Assembly (NCBI GenBank): GCA_001804865.1
Contig: MHBK01000006.1
Span: forward strand, 62,001-126,000
Direction: 5' to 3'
Length of the DNA: 64,000 bases
DNA from: Lentisphaerae bacterium GWF2_57_35
GTDB taxonomy: Bacteria; Verrucomicrobiota; Kiritimatiellia; CAIQIC01; GWF2-57-35
Both the position numbers and the translations under genes were made by a program. Under the pieces are notes generated by a model. It saw nothing but the letters and a program-made list of their open reading frames with translations, had not been told where the DNA came from and made no database searches. Shown one piece after another: positions 8,912 through 19,122 of the stretch. Numbering within the stretch: the first letter of the stretch is position 1; every line of letters begins with the position of its first letter.

Positions 8912-8931
8912 GCTTTCTCCATAAATGAATC

Positions 8932-9117
8932 CTACCAGCTTGCCTTCACCACTCCGGGGATCTGACCCACTGAGCTCAGCTCCCGGAAACAGATACGGCA
9001 AAGCTGAAATTTTCTCATATAGGCTCGCGGCCTACCACAACGTCGGCAGCGACGGTTTGTTCGGGTGCTGAATTTCGGCACCCGGCTCGCTCTTACTATC
9101 ATTGATGTCTTCGCCAA
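8932..9117 (-). CDS. rpsN: 30S ribosomal protein S14, zinc-binding type
   Basis: Short 61-residue S14 of the 30S head. It belongs to the zinc (C+) type, shown by [20 protein letters not shown] near residues 24-43 and by its length; the zinc-free form is about 100 aa. It ends in the usual [11 protein letters not shown]. It lies between rplE and rpsH. Confidence 0.97.
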   Translation of the reverse strand: MAKTSMIVRASRVPKFSTRTNRRCRRCGRPRAYMRKFQLCRICFRELSSVGQIPGVVKASW

Positions 9118-9143
9118 CGCAATTCCTCCCGTTTTAGTTCAAC

Positions 9144-9683
9144 TTACGCACCTGCAAATGGAATACCCATTAATTTCAGCAACTCCCGGGCATCATCATT
9201 TGTTTTGGCCGTAGTTACCATGGTTATGTCCATCCCCTGGGTCCTTTTGACCTGATCCGGCTGGATCTCAGGGAAAATTGTTTGCTCTTTCAATCCCAGC
9301 GTATAGTTGCCGCGGCCGTCAAAGGCCTTCGGGGACACGCCGCGAAAGTCGCGGATACGCGGCAGAGCCGCATGAATCATCCGCTCCAGAAATAAATACA
9401 TCCGCTCGCCGCGCAAGGTGACCTTGGCTCCGATCGCCATGCCTTCGCGCAACTTGAAGTTGGCAATGCTCTTGGTGGCTTTGGTGATCACCGCTTTTTG
9501 ACCGGTAATCTTGGCCAAATCGTCCGCCAAGGCCTTCAGCGCATCGCGCTCCACATCGGCCTTGACGCCCATGTTGATTACCACTTTGGTCAGCTTAGGC
9601 ACATCCATCGGGTTTGCATATTTCCCGGTCTTCTTGAGTGCCGGCACTACCTCTTTCAAATATTTTTCTTTTAGTTTCGACAT
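9144..9683 (-). CDS. rplE: 50S ribosomal protein L5
   Basis: 5S rRNA-binding protein of the central protuberance that touches P-site tRNA. It is 179 aa, with [16 protein letters not shown] near residue 27 and the [20 protein letters not shown] motif. Gene order rplX-rplE-rpsN is standard. Confidence 0.98.
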   Translation of the reverse strand: MSKLKEKYLKEVVPALKKTGKYANPMDVPKLTKVVINMGVKADVERDALKALADDLAKITGQKAVITKATKSIANFKLREGMAIGAKVTLRGERMYLFLERMIHAALPRIRDFRGVSPKAFDGRGNYTLGLKEQTIFPEIQPDQVKRTQGMDITMVTTAKTNDDARELLKLMGIPFAGA

Positions 9684-9729
9684 GTTACGCCACCATCCGC
9701 TGTGACTGAATTAGCTTTGCTGCGCGGCC

Positions 9730-10026
9730 CTAGGCCTTCGCTTCTTCCTTTTGCTTCGATCCCCGCTCCTCCGCCTGGGTCTGAACCTTCAGGTTGGAGA
9801 CCGCGATCGGAGCTTCCTTCTCGACAATCCCGCCCTGGGGATTGTCCTGGCTCTTCCTCATGTGCTTCTTGACATAATTGAAGCCTTCCACGATGGCGCG
9901 GCCCTTCTCGGGAAACACCTGCAACACCTTGCCGGTCTTCTTGGAAGCGGCATCCTCGCCCGTAATGGCGATGACGATATCGCCCTTCTTGACATTCAAT
10001 TTGACATTTTTCGACGGGTTCTTCAT
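9730..10026 (-). CDS. rplX: 50S ribosomal protein L24
   Basis: Assembly-initiator protein of the large subunit with a KOW motif ([24 protein letters not shown] near residues 13-36, given to place it) followed by [10 protein letters not shown]. It is 98 aa with a Lys/Glu-rich end. Its ATG overlaps the rplN stop by one base (TGATG). Confidence 0.96.
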   Translation of the reverse strand: MKNPSKNVKLNVKKGDIVIAITGEDAASKKTGKVLQVFPEKGRAIVEGFNYVKKHMRKSQDNPQGGIVEKEAPIAVSNLKVQTQAEERGSKQKEEAKA

Positions 10027-10391
10027 CAGATGACCTCTGGCGCCAGGGAAATAATCTTCATGAAATTCTTTTCGCGCAATTCACGGGCCACCGGGCCAAA
10101 GATGCGCGTGCCGCGCGGATTCTTCTGATCGTCGATCAACACCACCGCATTGTGATCGAAGCGCAGCACCGATCCGTCCGGACGGTGAATGGCCTGCTTG
10201 GTTCGCACGATCAGGGCGCTGTGTACTTCGCCCTTCTTAACCATGCCCACCGGCTGGGCTTCTTTCACGGCCACCTTGATGATGTCGCCGATATGAGCAT
10301 AGCTTTTACGCTGTCCCAGCACGTGGATGCACTGCACCCGGCGGGCGCCCGTATTGTCAGCCACGTCCAAATTGGTCCTCATCGATATCAT
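10026..10391 (-). CDS. rplN: 50S ribosomal protein L14
   Basis: Interface protein of the large subunit near the EF-G site. It is 121 aa from the ATG at 10391, which gives [20 protein letters not shown], in line with the family. The signature [29 protein letters not shown] is near residue 70. The start overlaps the rpsQ stop (ATGA). Confidence 0.98.
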   Translation of the reverse strand: MISMRTNLDVADNTGARRVQCIHVLGQRKSYAHIGDIIKVAVKEAQPVGMVKKGEVHSALIVRTKQAIHRPDGSVLRFDHNAVVLIDDQKNPRGTRIFGPVARELREKNFMKIISLAPEVI

Positions 10392-10675
10392 GACGCGCCC
10401 CCTATCTCCGATTTGCCCTTCGCGACAATCTCCAACAGGCGCCAACGTTTCAGTCGGCTGATCGGCCGCGTTTCCATGATACGGACCACGTCGCCGCGTT
10501 TCGTCTCGTTCTTTTCGTCGTGAACGTGATACTTCTTCGAGGTGGTGATCTCCTTGCCGTACACCGGATGGCGCAGGCGTCGTTCAACCTTGACAACCCT
10601 CGTTTTGTTCATGGCGTCCGAGACTACAATCCCGACGCGCTCTTTGCGATTCTTTCGCTCAATCATCGTGCCCAT
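10388..10675 (-). CDS. rpsQ: 30S ribosomal protein S17
   Basis: Primary binder of the 16S 5' domain with an OB fold. It is 95 aa and includes [20 protein letters not shown] and the signature [20 protein letters not shown]. It lies 2 nt from rpmC and overlaps rplN by 4 nt. Confidence 0.97.
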   Translation of the reverse strand: MGTMIERKNRKERVGIVVSDAMNKTRVVKVERRLRHPVYGKEITTSKKYHVHDEKNETKRGDVVRIMETRPISRLKRWRLLEIVAKGKSEIGGAS

Positions 10676-10677
10676 GC

Positions 10678-10875
10678 TTACCTCGAGGCTTTCGCCCGCT
10701 CTTTCATGATCGTCTTTATCCGCGCAACATCCCGGCGCAGTTCCCGGACCCGGGACGACTTTTCCAGTTGCCCGGTCGACTGCTGAATCCGCAGATTGAA
10801 CAGATCCTTATGGGTCTCTTCATAGCGCTGGTTCAGTTCTTCTTGAGTCAATTCTTTTAATTCGCTAGCTTTCAT
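10678..10875 (-). CDS. rpmC: 50S ribosomal protein L29
   Basis: Small two-helix protein at the polypeptide exit tunnel, part of the docking site for trigger factor and SRP. From the ATG at 10875 it is 65 aa ([18 protein letters not shown] ... [14 protein letters not shown]), normal for L29. The longer upstream frame overlaps rplP and was discarded. Confidence 0.96.
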   Translation of the reverse strand: MKASELKELTQEELNQRYEETHKDLFNLRIQQSTGQLEKSSRVRELRRDVARIKTIMKERAKASR

Positions 10876-10888
10876 GCATCCCCTGACT

Positions 10889-11302
10889 TTACATTCCGCG
10901 CCGAACGAACCGGGTTCGGATCGGCAATTTGGTGGCGGCGATCCGCATGCACTCACGCGCCATCGCTTCCGGAACACCGTCGACTTCGAACAGGATGCGG
11001 CCCGGTTTGATCACGGCCACCCAGCCTTCGACAGCGCCTTTGCCCTTACCCATTCGCACTTCCAAGGGCTTCTTGGAATAAGGCTTGTCGGGGAACACCC
11101 GGATCCACATTTTCCCCTTGCGTTTCATCTCGCGATTGATCGCCACCCGGCACGCTTCCAACTGAATATTGCTTACCCAGGCGCGTTCCAAGGCCAGCAA
11201 CCCATATTCACCGAATTCAATCGTATTGCCGGACTGCGCCAATCCCTTGCGGCTTCCGCGTTGGGACTGACGGTACTTAACCCTTTTAGGCATAAGCGGC
11301 AT
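10889..11302 (-). CDS. rplP: 50S ribosomal protein L16
   Basis: Large-subunit protein at the A-site tRNA elbow, related to archaeal L10e. It is 137 aa starting [16 protein letters not shown], with the [16 protein letters not shown] and [14 protein letters not shown] blocks. AAGGAG lies 7 nt before the ATG at 11302, so the start falls inside the end of rpsC (17-nt overlap). Confidence 0.97.
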   Translation of the reverse strand: MPLMPKRVKYRQSQRGSRKGLAQSGNTIEFGEYGLLALERAWVSNIQLEACRVAINREMKRKGKMWIRVFPDKPYSKKPLEVRMGKGKGAVEGWVAVIKPGRILFEVDGVPEAMARECMRIAATKLPIRTRFVRRGM

Positions 11303-11948
11303 GAGGCTTCTCCTTCGTCGTCGCTTCTTCCACCTTCTTGCAAATCCAGACCTTCACGCCGATCTTCCCGGCCATCGTATGCGCTTCGGCAAAACCGTAT
11401 TGCACGTTCTCGCGCAAGGTGTGGAGGGGGACTTTACCCTCCTTGTACCATTCCCGACGGGCTAACTCCGCACCGCCAAGCCGGCCACCTGCCTGAATTT
11501 TGATTCCCAGGGCGCCCATGTCCATCGCCATTTGAATGGCGCGCTTCATGGCCCGGCGAAACGATACGCGGCGTTCCAACTGCAGCGTAATATTTTCCGC
11601 CACCAACTGGGCATTGGTATCCGGATCCTTGACTTCCCGGATTTCCACATAAATTTCTTTTTTCGTCATCTTCGCGATTTCCTCGCGGAGACGTTCGATG
11701 TCCTGACCCTTCCGTCCAATGACAATACCGGGGCGGGCCGTGAAAATGGTAACCCTTGCGCGATTGGCATACCGCTCAATGATCACTTCGGGAACCGCCG
11801 CATCCTTCAGACGGGCCTTTACCAAGTCCCTGATCTTCAGATCCTCATGAAGCAGATTGCCGAATTCCTTCTTTTCCGCAAACCAGCGGGAGCGCCACTC
11901 TTTCGTTACGGCGACTCGAAAACCTATAGGATTTACTTTCTGACCCAA
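11286..11948 (-). CDS. rpsC: 30S ribosomal protein S3
   Basis: 30S head protein at the mRNA entry channel with helicase-like activity. I set the start at a TTG (11948), 7 nt after AAGGAG. This gives (M)[10 protein letters not shown], the universal N-terminus of S3, and 220 aa. An ATG 8 codons upstream is open but adds non-homologous residues. The KH domain ([15 protein letters not shown]) and the C-terminal domain ([20 protein letters not shown]) are clear. Confidence 0.96.
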   Translation of the reverse strand: MGQKVNPIGFRVAVTKEWRSRWFAEKKEFGNLLHEDLKIRDLVKARLKDAAVPEVIIERYANRARVTIFTARPGIVIGRKGQDIERLREEIAKMTKKEIYVEIREVKDPDTNAQLVAENITLQLERRVSFRRAMKRAIQMAMDMGALGIKIQAGGRLGGAELARREWYKEGKVPLHTLRENVQYGFAEAHTMAGKIGVKVWICKKVEEATTKEKPHAAYA

Positions 11949-11979
11949 GACCGGTCTCCTTTCGTCCAGCAAAAGCCCG

Positions 11980-12327
11980 TTATTTTGCAGCAGGCTTTTT
12001 ATCAGTCAATGTTATCTTAATGTGACTCATCTTTTTTTCAATTGGGCTGGCCATACCGCGTGCCCGCGGCCAGAACCGTTTCATAACCGGGCCTTTTTCG
12101 ATTACCGCCTTGCTGACGAAGAGCGTGTCCGCCGATAACTTGGCGTTATTCTCCGCGTTGGCAATGGCCGACTTGAGCGTTTTTCCGATGTAGAAAGCGG
12201 CTTTACGTTCGTTAAATTCCACGAGTTTAAGCGCTTCGCCCACCGGAAGACCCCGCATCGCCCTGGCCAGATCGCGTGCCTTCGAAGGCGCCATTCGTAC
12301 AAATGTTGTTTTCGCCTGAATTTCCAT
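11980..12327 (-). CDS. rplV: 50S ribosomal protein L22
   Basis: Lines the exit tunnel with its long beta-hairpin. From the ATG at 12327 it is 115 aa ([20 protein letters not shown]), with the hairpin region [29 protein letters not shown] precedes the ATG by 8-9 nt. It is separated from rpsS by an extra gene (12339-13007), which is not usual. Confidence 0.97.
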   Translation of the reverse strand: MEIQAKTTFVRMAPSKARDLARAMRGLPVGEALKLVEFNERKAAFYIGKTLKSAIANAENNAKLSADTLFVSKAVIEKGPVMKRFWPRARGMASPIEKKMSHIKITLTDKKPAAK

Positions 12328-12338
12328 TGTCCTATTCC

Positions 12339-13007
12339 TTAACGTCCCGGTTGCTTCCAAAACACCAAACGGTCGCCCTTTTTTGGATAACCCCCTGATC
12401 GCATATCCTCAATCACAGCTCCTGATAATGTGTCGCGCACATCTGCTACTCGGACTCGGGCGATGGCTTTTTGTTCCCGCATAACGCTGAACAGCATGCC
12501 CGGCCGCAGACCGTCGGCGCGCCCCGCATCGATCACCACCAAACCCAAGGCCTCATTAACGTCCACCAACTCCATCGATTCCCTGGCCACCGCTTCAGCA
12601 TGGCCCCAGCTCCCTTCATCCCCCAAGGCCGCCTTCGATTGGCGCAACTTCAACAAGTCGGCTTCCGCTCGGGCTTCCGCCAAGGCTTCAGACAAGGTCC
12701 GAACCTGTTGTCGGGCTTCCGCCAGGTCCCGGCGTAACGCCAACGTTTGCCGGGCCAACTCAACAGAAGCTATTCGAGCTTCCCGCGCTTCGATAGCCGA
12801 CCGTTCGCCGGCTTTTCGAACCTCAACCTGTTGAGTCAGCGCGTTTTCCTCTGCTGAGCCCGTCTCCATTCGATTCAAAGAACTTTTAAGCCGCCATACT
12901 CCCCAAAACACAGCGGCAAACAGGGCCAAACCGACCAGGATCCACCTCCTGGCATGCGGTCCAAGCCGCGCCCACTGTCTCCTGGCTTCGGCGAGGATTC
13001 TGGGCAC
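12339..13007 (-). CDS. Membrane-anchored coiled-coil protein inserted in the S10 operon
   Basis: Not a ribosomal protein and no named family recognised. It is 222 aa. Residues 1-21 are basic, 22-41 form one membrane segment (WILVGLALFAAVFWGVW), and 50-125 form an Ala/Glu/Arg coiled coil. Residues 145-218 make a small beta-rich domain (NEALGLVVIDAGRADGLRPG ... IARVRVADV ... KKGDRLVF). That domain recalls the barrel found at the C-termini of many exported PVC proteins. The topology suggests an anchored protein with the rod and domain outside the cytoplasm. It lies 11 nt from both rpsS and rplV, so it is co-transcribed with ribosomal proteins. A morphogenesis role like MreC is conceivable but is only inference. 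Confidence 0.85.
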   Translation of the reverse strand: MPRILAEARRQWARLGPHARRWILVGLALFAAVFWGVWRLKSSLNRMETGSAEENALTQQVEVRKAGERSAIEAREARIASVELARQTLALRRDLAEARQQVRTLSEALAEARAEADLLKLRQSKAALGDEGSWGHAEAVARESMELVDVNEALGLVVIDAGRADGLRPGMLFSVMREQKAIARVRVADVRDTLSGAVIEDMRSGGYPKKGDRLVFWKQPGR

Positions 13008-13018
13008 AGCCAGCCCTC

Positions 13019-13303
13019 CTACTTCAGGGCTACCACTTTATCGGTCGCGGAGCCGTGCTTCCGGAAGATTCGCGTCGGCGAAAATTCCCCGAGCCGATGC
13101 CCGACCATGTTTTCCGTAATAAAAACCGATGTAAATATCTTGCCGTTGTGAATGGAAAATGTGTGTCCCACAAATTCCGGCAGGATCATCGACCGGCGCG
13201 ACCAAGTTTTGATCGGCCGCTTAGCGCCGCTTCGGTTGAGAAGATCGACCTTCTTAAGAAGTTTGGCATCGACAAACGGACCTTTTTTAATTGAACGTCC
13301 CAT
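13019..13303 (-). CDS. rpsS: 30S ribosomal protein S19
   Basis: 30S head protein that forms a bridge to the 50S subunit with S13. It is 94 aa, starting [19 protein letters not shown], with the signature [28 protein letters not shown]. Normally rplV follows directly; here a 222-residue membrane protein gene intervenes. Confidence 0.98.
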   Translation of the reverse strand: MGRSIKKGPFVDAKLLKKVDLLNRSGAKRPIKTWSRRSMILPEFVGHTFSIHNGKIFTSVFITENMVGHRLGEFSPTRIFRKHGSATDKVVALK

Positions 13304-13306
13304 GGC

Positions 13307-14131
13307 TTACTTTCTCCGCTGAATGATGAAACTGCCGGACGGTTTGCGCCGGTTACGAGTTTTCTTGCCCTTGGTCAACTGTCCCCATGGAGTCACCGGA
13401 TGACCACCGCCGGAGGACCGGCCTTCGCCGCCGCCCATGGGATGATCGATCGGGTTCATCGCCACACCGCGAACGGTGGGTCGAATGCCCTTCCAACGAG
13501 CACGACCAGCCTTACCCATGGAAATATTTTCGTGTTCGAGATTGCCCACCTGCCCGATGGTGGCATAACAACTGACGTTGACCATGCGTATTTCGCCGGA
13601 GGGCATACGCACGTGGGCGTATTCGCCTTCCCGCGCCATGATCCGAGCCACCATGCCCGCGCTACGCACAATCTGAGCGCCGCGGCCGGGATACAATTCG
13701 ATGTTATGAATCGCCATGCCCAACGGGATGATCGAAAGCGGCAGGGAGTTGCCATCCGCCGGCTCCGCTTCCGGACCGGACATGATCTTGGAACCGACCT
13801 TCAAGCCCGCTGGAGCGAGGATATAGCGTTTCTCGCCGTCTGCATAATTCAACAAGGCCAGCCGGGCCGACCGGTTTGGATCGTACTCAATCGCGGCGAC
13901 CGTGGCCGGGATGCCGTGCTTGTCGCGCTTGAAATCGACCATACGGTAGTAGCGTTTGTGCCCGCCGCCCTGGTGACGAACCGTCACGCGTCCCGCGGAA
14001 TTGCGACCTGCCTTGGACTTCCGAGGCTTGATCAGCGAACGTTCGGGGGTTGTTTTGGTGATGTCATCAAAAGCCGACAGAGTCGTAAAACGACGCGACG
14101 GTGTTGTTGGTTTGTATTTTTTCAATGCCAT
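13307..14131 (-). CDS. rplB: 50S ribosomal protein L2
   Basis: Large-subunit protein needed for peptidyl-transferase activity and subunit association. It is 274 aa, with the RNA-binding domain ([17 protein letters not shown]) and the C-terminal signature [26 protein letters not shown], which includes the His shown in other species to matter for peptide-bond formation. It starts 3 nt before rpsS. Confidence 0.98.
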   Translation of the reverse strand: MALKKYKPTTPSRRFTTLSAFDDITKTTPERSLIKPRKSKAGRNSAGRVTVRHQGGGHKRYYRMVDFKRDKHGIPATVAAIEYDPNRSARLALLNYADGEKRYILAPAGLKVGSKIMSGPEAEPADGNSLPLSIIPLGMAIHNIELYPGRGAQIVRSAGMVARIMAREGEYAHVRMPSGEIRMVNVSCYATIGQVGNLEHENISMGKAGRARWKGIRPTVRGVAMNPIDHPMGGGEGRSSGGGHPVTPWGQLTKGKKTRNRRKPSGSFIIQRRK

Positions 14132-14146
14132 GGAACGGAACCCCTC

Positions 14147-14431
14147 TTAAGTAAGATCTATTTTCTGGCCTTCTTGCAAGGTAACCACCGCACGCTTCCA
14201 GGCCGCGGTCTTGCCGTACGACTGGGTACGGACACGCTTATTCTTGCCCTTGCGATTCATGGTTCGAACCTCGCTGACCTTTACATTGAACATCTTTTCG
14301 ACCGCACGCCGGATTTCAATCTTGTTGGCCGACGGATGCACCCGGAACAGATATTGATTCAGGGCTTCCGTCATTTGCGTGCCCTTCTCCGTCAGGAGTA
14401 ATTTTTGTATGATGCCGTTAGAGTCTTTCAT
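14147..14431 (-). CDS. rplW: 50S ribosomal protein L23
   Basis: Exit-tunnel protein that docks trigger factor, SRP and the translocon. It is 94 aa and contains LLTEKGTQMTEALNQYLFRVHPSANKIEIRRAVEKMF (given only to place the fold, residues 12-48) and the basic loop NRKGKNKRVRTQSYG. It lies in rplD-rplW-rplB order. Confidence 0.97.
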   Translation of the reverse strand: MKDSNGIIQKLLLTEKGTQMTEALNQYLFRVHPSANKIEIRRAVEKMFNVKVSEVRTMNRKGKNKRVRTQSYGKTAAWKRAVVTLQEGQKIDLT

Positions 14432-14444
14432 TAAATCTTCACTC

Positions 14445-15071
14445 CTAATTTCTGAGACGGATTTCCAGCTCGGTCAACCCGGCTTTGCTGATCAACACAG
14501 CGGGATACCGCAGCAACTGGTACGTATTCACCGTTGCCGAGGTGGCTAATTCCAAGCCCTCAATATTGCGGGCCGCCAAAGCCATGTTGCGTTCGATCTT
14601 GTCCACGACCAGCAACGACTTGCCGACGATCGACAGATTCTTGAGAACCGCCGTCAGCGCCTGGGTCTTGGGCTCCGCCAGCACCAATTGATCGACCACC
14701 ATCACCTCACCCGCGACAACCTTGTCGCTGAAGGCCCGGCGAAACGCCAGCCGGGAGGTCTTCTTGTTCATTTTCTTCGCATAGCTGCGGGGTTGCGGAC
14801 CGAAGACCGTACCGCCGCCGCGCCAAATCGGAGAGCGCGTGGATCCCGCGCGGGCCTGGCCGGTGCCCTTCTGCTTGAAAGGCTTCTTGCCGCCGCCCGA
14901 CACTTCGCCGCGCTTCTTGGTGGACGCCGAGCCGGCCCGACGGGCCGCGCGATACGCCACGATCGCGTCATGAACCGCCTGTGTTCCCTTCCCGGAAACC
15001 ATCAGATCGTCCGCGAGTTCCATGTCCCCCATCGACTCGCCCTTCACATTCTTCACAGGTAATTTGCTCAT
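14445..15071 (-). CDS. rplD: 50S ribosomal protein L4
   Basis: Exit-tunnel protein and, in enterobacteria, S10-operon repressor. It is 208 aa with the extended basic loop (KKPFKQKGTGQARAGSTRSP ... GPQPRSYAKKMNKK) between residues 60 and 105. Its start overlaps the rplC stop by 4 nt. Confidence 0.98.
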   Translation of the reverse strand: MSKLPVKNVKGESMGDMELADDLMVSGKGTQAVHDAIVAYRAARRAGSASTKKRGEVSGGGKKPFKQKGTGQARAGSTRSPIWRGGGTVFGPQPRSYAKKMNKKTSRLAFRRAFSDKVVAGEVMVVDQLVLAEPKTQALTAVLKNLSIVGKSLLVVDKIERNMALAARNIEGLELATSATVNTYQLLRYPAVLISKAGLTELEIRLRN

Positions 15072-15709
15072 GATGCCTTCGCCGCCTTCTTAATCGCTTT
15101 ACGAATGAGCACGATTCCGCCCGTGGGGCCCATCACCGCGCCGCGCACGAGAATCACGTCGTCTTCATTCCGAACCGCCACAACCTTCAAATTCTGTGTG
15201 GTGATGCTGCTGTTGCCCATATGACCGGGCATCCGCTTGTTCTTGAAAATACGCGCCGGCCACTCACGGCAACCGATCGAGCCGCCGCGCCGGTGAAAGC
15301 CCGAACCGTGCGCCGCCGGACCGCCGGCCATGCGATGGCGCTTGATTACGCCCTGGAAACCGCGGCCCTTGGTCACGCCGATCACATCGACATGCGTCAC
15401 GCCTTCGAAAATCGACGCCTTGACGATATCGCCGACCTTGATCTCGTCGCCTTCATCGACGACAACTTCCTGCAAGATCCGCTGGGGCTTGACGCCGGCC
15501 TTCTTGAATTGGCCCAGCCGGGGCTTGTTGACCCGCTGTTCCTTCTGCTCCTCGAAACCGAGTTGCACCGCTTCATACCCGTCAGTCGCTCGCGTCTTGC
15601 GTTGCACCACGACACACGGTCCCACCTGCACCACCGTGACAGGTATCTGCTGACCTTGCGCGTCAAAGACGCGGGTCATTCCAATCTTTTTTCCAATCAA
15701 ACCCTGCAT
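15068..15709 (-). CDS. rplC: 50S ribosomal protein L3
   Basis: Early-assembly protein whose long loop approaches the peptidyl-transferase centre. It is 213 aa, beginning [20 protein letters not shown], with the central loop [21 protein letters not shown]; the Gln that is methylated by PrmB in E. coli lies in this region. It lies between rpsJ and rplD. Confidence 0.98.
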   Translation of the reverse strand: MQGLIGKKIGMTRVFDAQGQQIPVTVVQVGPCVVVQRKTRATDGYEAVQLGFEEQKEQRVNKPRLGQFKKAGVKPQRILQEVVVDEGDEIKVGDIVKASIFEGVTHVDVIGVTKGRGFQGVIKRHRMAGGPAAHGSGFHRRGGSIGCREWPARIFKNKRMPGHMGNSSITTQNLKVVAVRNEDDVILVRGAVMGPTGGIVLIRKAIKKAAKAS

Positions 15710-15718
15710 AATTCACAC

Positions 15719-16027
15719 TCAAATTTTGATGGTGATGTCCACGCCCGCAGGCAGGTTCAGTTTCTTCAGTTCGTCGACCGTCTTCGCTGTCGGCTCGATA
15801 ATATCCAGCAAACGCTTGTGCGTGCGGATTTCGAACTGTTCCATTGACTTCTTGTCCGCGTGCGGACTGCGATTCACTGTATAACGCTCGATGCGCGTCG
15901 GCAAAGGAATTGGTCCGGCCACCCGCGCTCCTGTACGTTTCGCGGTCTCCACAATGTCACCGGCCGACTGGTCCAGGACTCTGTGATCGAACGCTTTCAA
16001 CCTTATTCGTATTCGTTGCCCGTTCAT
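15719..16027 (-). CDS. rpsJ: 30S ribosomal protein S10
   Basis: 30S head protein that doubles as NusE in antitermination complexes in well-studied bacteria. It is 102 aa and contains [20 protein letters not shown] and the signature [26 protein letters not shown]. It is the first gene of the S10 operon, 9 nt downstream of fusA, so the str and S10 operons are fused here. Confidence 0.98.
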   Translation of the reverse strand: MNGQRIRIRLKAFDHRVLDQSAGDIVETAKRTGARVAGPIPLPTRIERYTVNRSPHADKKSMEQFEIRTHKRLLDIIEPTAKTVDELKKLNLPAGVDITIKI

Positions 16028-16036
16028 GCTTACCTT

Positions 16037-18172
16037 TTAACGATTTAACAAACTATCTTTCACGGTTTCCGGCACTACTTCGAATCTGCAGGGCTCCATG
16101 GTGTAACTGGCGCGCCCCCGGGTCAGCGAACGCAACGTCGTCGCGTACCCGAACAGCTCCGCCAGCGGAACATCCGCATGGATAATCTGAGAGACCTCCC
16201 TGGCCTCGATTTCCTTCACCCTTCCCCGCCGCCCATTGATATCTCCCAAAACATCTCCAAGATGTTCTTCCGGGGTGATAATCTCGAGTTTCATAATCGG
16301 CTCCAACATGGCCGGCTTGGCAGCTTGCGCTGCTTCGCGAATGGCCATCGCGGAGGCCGATCTAAACGCAACATCGGTGGAATCGACCGGATGAAAACTA
16401 CCTCCTATCACATTCACACGGATGTCTACAAGCGCATAATTCCCAAGAACGCCTGTTATCAACCCATCCTGGAGGCCTTCTTCCACGGCGGTTCGGAATT
16501 CGTTGGGGATCAAATTGGCAGAAACGGTAAATTCAATGGAGTTTCCAACGCCTCGTTCGGCGGGCTTAAGTTCGACGATGACATGGCCGTAATGGCCGCG
16601 GCCGCCAATCTCGCGCTGGAACAAATGTTCTTTTCGGGTCGGCGCCGTGATGGTCTCTCGATACGCCACCATCGGCTTGCCGGCGTTGGCCTGGACCTTG
16701 AACTCGCGAAACATGCGGTCCTTGATAATTTCCAGGTGCAACTCGCCCATTCCCTTGATCAGGGTCTGGCCGGTTTCCGCATCCATCGCCACCCGAAAGG
16801 TCGGATCCTCGTCCACCAGGCTGGCCAAAGCTTCTTTCAACTTCTCGCGGTCCGCCTGGGTCTTGGGCTCGATCGCCATGGCGATCACGGGTTCTGGAAA
16901 TTCGATGCGCTCCAAGACGACCGGCTGATTTTCCGCGCACAGGGTATCGCCCGTCGTGACTTGCTTGAGCCCGCAGATGCCGCCGATTTCCCCGGCAAAC
17001 AACGTCTCGACTTCTTCGCGATGATTCGCATGCAATTGCAGAATGCGGCCCAACCGTTCGCGTTTCTGCGTGCGGGGATTGAAAATGTTCTGGCCCTTCT
17101 TAAGCATTCCCGAATACACGCGGACAAAAGTCATTTTGCCGACATAAGGATCGCTGGCCAATTTAAAGGCCAGGGCCGCCAGAGGCTCCAGATCGCTGGT
17201 TGCCCGGCTCACCACCGCCTTGGTTTTCGGATGCGTGCCCTTTACGTCGGCGATATCCAGGGGCGACGGCAGATAATCTACCACAGCATCCAACAGCAAT
17301 TGGACGCCCTTGTTGCGCAATGCGGACCCACAAAGAACCGGCACAAAGGTACCGCTAATCGTCGCGCGACGGATTCCCGCCTTCAGCTCTTCCGCGGGAA
17401 CATCGGCCTCGTCCATATAGATCTTGAGCGTCGCTTCGTCTTTCTCGGCCACCATCTCGACCAGATATGCACGGGCTTTTTCCGCCTGCGCAGAGTATTC
17501 GGACGGAATGGGCAGTTCAACCATCTTGACGCCCAAGGATTCCTCGTCAAACTTAAAGGCCTTCATGCTGACCAGGTCAATAACTCCCTGAAACCCGGCT
17601 TCCTCACCCCACGGAAGCTGGAGCGGCACAGCCGGAGCGGCCAGGCGTTCCTTCATCTGCTGGATCACGGAATCAAAGCGAGCGCCCATGCGATCCATTT
17701 TGTTGACAAAGGCAATGCAGGGAACGCGATACTTCTTCGCTTGATGCCAGACGGTCTCGGATTGGGGTTGCACGCCACCCACCGCACAAAAAATACCCAC
17801 GGCGCCATCCAACACGCGGAGCGAGCGTTCCACCTCGACGGTGAAATCCACATGCCCCGGCGTGTCGATGATGTTGATCTGATGCTGCGTCCAGAAACAG
17901 GTGGTCGCGGCACTGGTAATCGTAATGCCGCGTTCCTGTTCCTGAATCATCCAATCCATCGTGGCCGTGCCTTCGTGCACCTCGCCCATCTTGTAAACGC
18001 GTCCGGTATAGTACAGCATGCGCTCCGTGGCCGTCGTCTTGCCCGCATCGATATGGGCAATGATGCCAATATTGCGAATCGAAGACAGACTGCCGCGCCG
18101 GCCCGTCGCCTCGCGGGACGCGTCTGTACCATTCACATTTTGCTTATTGGATTGTTCGACCACGTTGACCAT
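16037..18172 (-). CDS. fusA: Elongation factor G
   Basis: Translocation GTPase. From the ATG at 18172 (AGGAAG 5 nt upstream) it is 711 aa. G1 [10 protein letters not shown]3 DTPGHVDFT and G4 NKMD are all intact, followed by domains II-V, with [18 protein letters not shown] marking the domain IV/V boundary. A non-conserved 25-residue N-terminal extension precedes [12 protein letters not shown]. It follows rpsG by 17 nt, as in the classical str operon. Confidence 0.97.
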   Translation of the reverse strand: MVNVVEQSNKQNVNGTDASREATGRRGSLSSIRNIGIIAHIDAGKTTATERMLYYTGRVYKMGEVHEGTATMDWMIQEQERGITITSAATTCFWTQHQINIIDTPGHVDFTVEVERSLRVLDGAVGIFCAVGGVQPQSETVWHQAKKYRVPCIAFVNKMDRMGARFDSVIQQMKERLAAPAVPLQLPWGEEAGFQGVIDLVSMKAFKFDEESLGVKMVELPIPSEYSAQAEKARAYLVEMVAEKDEATLKIYMDEADVPAEELKAGIRRATISGTFVPVLCGSALRNKGVQLLLDAVVDYLPSPLDIADVKGTHPKTKAVVSRATSDLEPLAALAFKLASDPYVGKMTFVRVYSGMLKKGQNIFNPRTQKRERLGRILQLHANHREEVETLFAGEIGGICGLKQVTTGDTLCAENQPVVLERIEFPEPVIAMAIEPKTQADREKLKEALASLVDEDPTFRVAMDAETGQTLIKGMGELHLEIIKDRMFREFKVQANAGKPMVAYRETITAPTRKEHLFQREIGGRGHYGHVIVELKPAERGVGNSIEFTVSANLIPNEFRTAVEEGLQDGLITGVLGNYALVDIRVNVIGGSFHPVDSTDVAFRSASAMAIREAAQAAKPAMLEPIMKLEIITPEEHLGDVLGDINGRRGRVKEIEAREVSQIIHADVPLAELFGYATTLRSLTRGRASYTMEPCRFEVVPETVKDSLLNR

Positions 18173-18189
18173 GTAACTTCCTGCCCTGC

Positions 18190-18660
18190 TTACCACCGAT
18201 AGTGGGCAAAGGCTTTGTTAGCCTGGGCCATCTTATGCGTATCGTCGCGTTTCTTGATGGCTGAGCCCTGATTCTTGTGCGCGTCCATCAACTCCATCGC
18301 CAGCGCTTTTCCCATGCCCACGCCTTTGCGGGCCTTGGAATAATCGATCAGCCAGCGCAAGGCCAGACTGACCTGCCGGTCCGGGCTGACTTCCACCGGA
18401 ACCTGATAGGTGGCGCCGCCGACTCGGCGGGACTTGACCTCAAGCCGGGGTTTGATGTTGTCCATCGCCAGGGAAAAGACCTCAAGAGGATCCGAATTGG
18501 TCATCTGTTTGATCTCGTCCATTGCACCGTAAACGATGCGTTCAGCCGTCGATTTCTTGCCACGTTCCATGATACTGGAAATAAAACGGGCAACCAGATC
18601 GCTGCCGTAGCGCGTATCCGGAGTAATCTTTCGTTTATCTGCTCTGCGCCTTCTAGCCAT
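18190..18660 (-). CDS. rpsG: 30S ribosomal protein S7
   Basis: Nucleates the 30S head and lines the E site; represses the str operon in E. coli. It is 156 aa, starting [20 protein letters not shown], with the signature [23 protein letters not shown]. It ends [12 protein letters not shown], the standard terminus. It lies between rpsL and fusA. Confidence 0.98.
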   Translation of the reverse strand: MARRRRADKRKITPDTRYGSDLVARFISSIMERGKKSTAERIVYGAMDEIKQMTNSDPLEVFSLAMDNIKPRLEVKSRRVGGATYQVPVEVSPDRQVSLALRWLIDYSKARKGVGMGKALAMELMDAHKNQGSAIKKRDDTHKMAQANKAFAHYRW

Positions 18661-18671
18661 TGTACTCTATC

Positions 18672-19046
18672 CTATTCCTTGGGCCGTTTGGCACCATACT
18701 TTGAACGCCCACGTTTCCGTTTATCAACACCCAAACAATCCAGCGTACCGCGCACGATATGATAGCGGACGCCGGGAAGATCTTTCACACGACCTCCGCG
18801 CACCAGCACCATGCTGTGCTCCTGAAGGTTGTGCCCTTCGCCCGGAATGTAGGCCGTCACTTCTTCCCCATTGGTCAACCGAACACGGGCCACCTTGCGG
18901 AGGGCCGAGTTAGGTTTCTTCGGTGTCTGCGTCTTCACCAGAAGGCAAACGCCGCGACGCTGAGGACATCCGGTCAACGCCGGCGACTTCTTCTTCGCCT
19001 TCGTTTCTTTACGACCTATTCTGACGAGTTGGTTAATTGTTGGCAT
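18672..19046 (-). CDS. rpsL: 30S ribosomal protein S12
   Basis: Decoding-centre protein. From the ATG at 19046 it is 124 aa ([16 protein letters not shown]). The loops [18 protein letters not shown] and [17 protein letters not shown] carry the Lys residues whose substitution gives streptomycin resistance in other species. Both are unsubstituted here, so the wild-type form is encoded. Confidence 0.98.
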   Translation of the reverse strand: MPTINQLVRIGRKETKAKKKSPALTGCPQRRGVCLLVKTQTPKKPNSALRKVARVRLTNGEEVTAYIPGEGHNLQEHSMVLVRGGRVKDLPGVRYHIVRGTLDCLGVDKRKRGRSKYGAKRPKE

Positions 19047-19122
19047 AACCTTTTCTTTTCCTTCTTTTGACAAACGAGCGGGCGAAGGTAACAGAGCTGC
19101 CCACCCTTTGACAATAACAACC

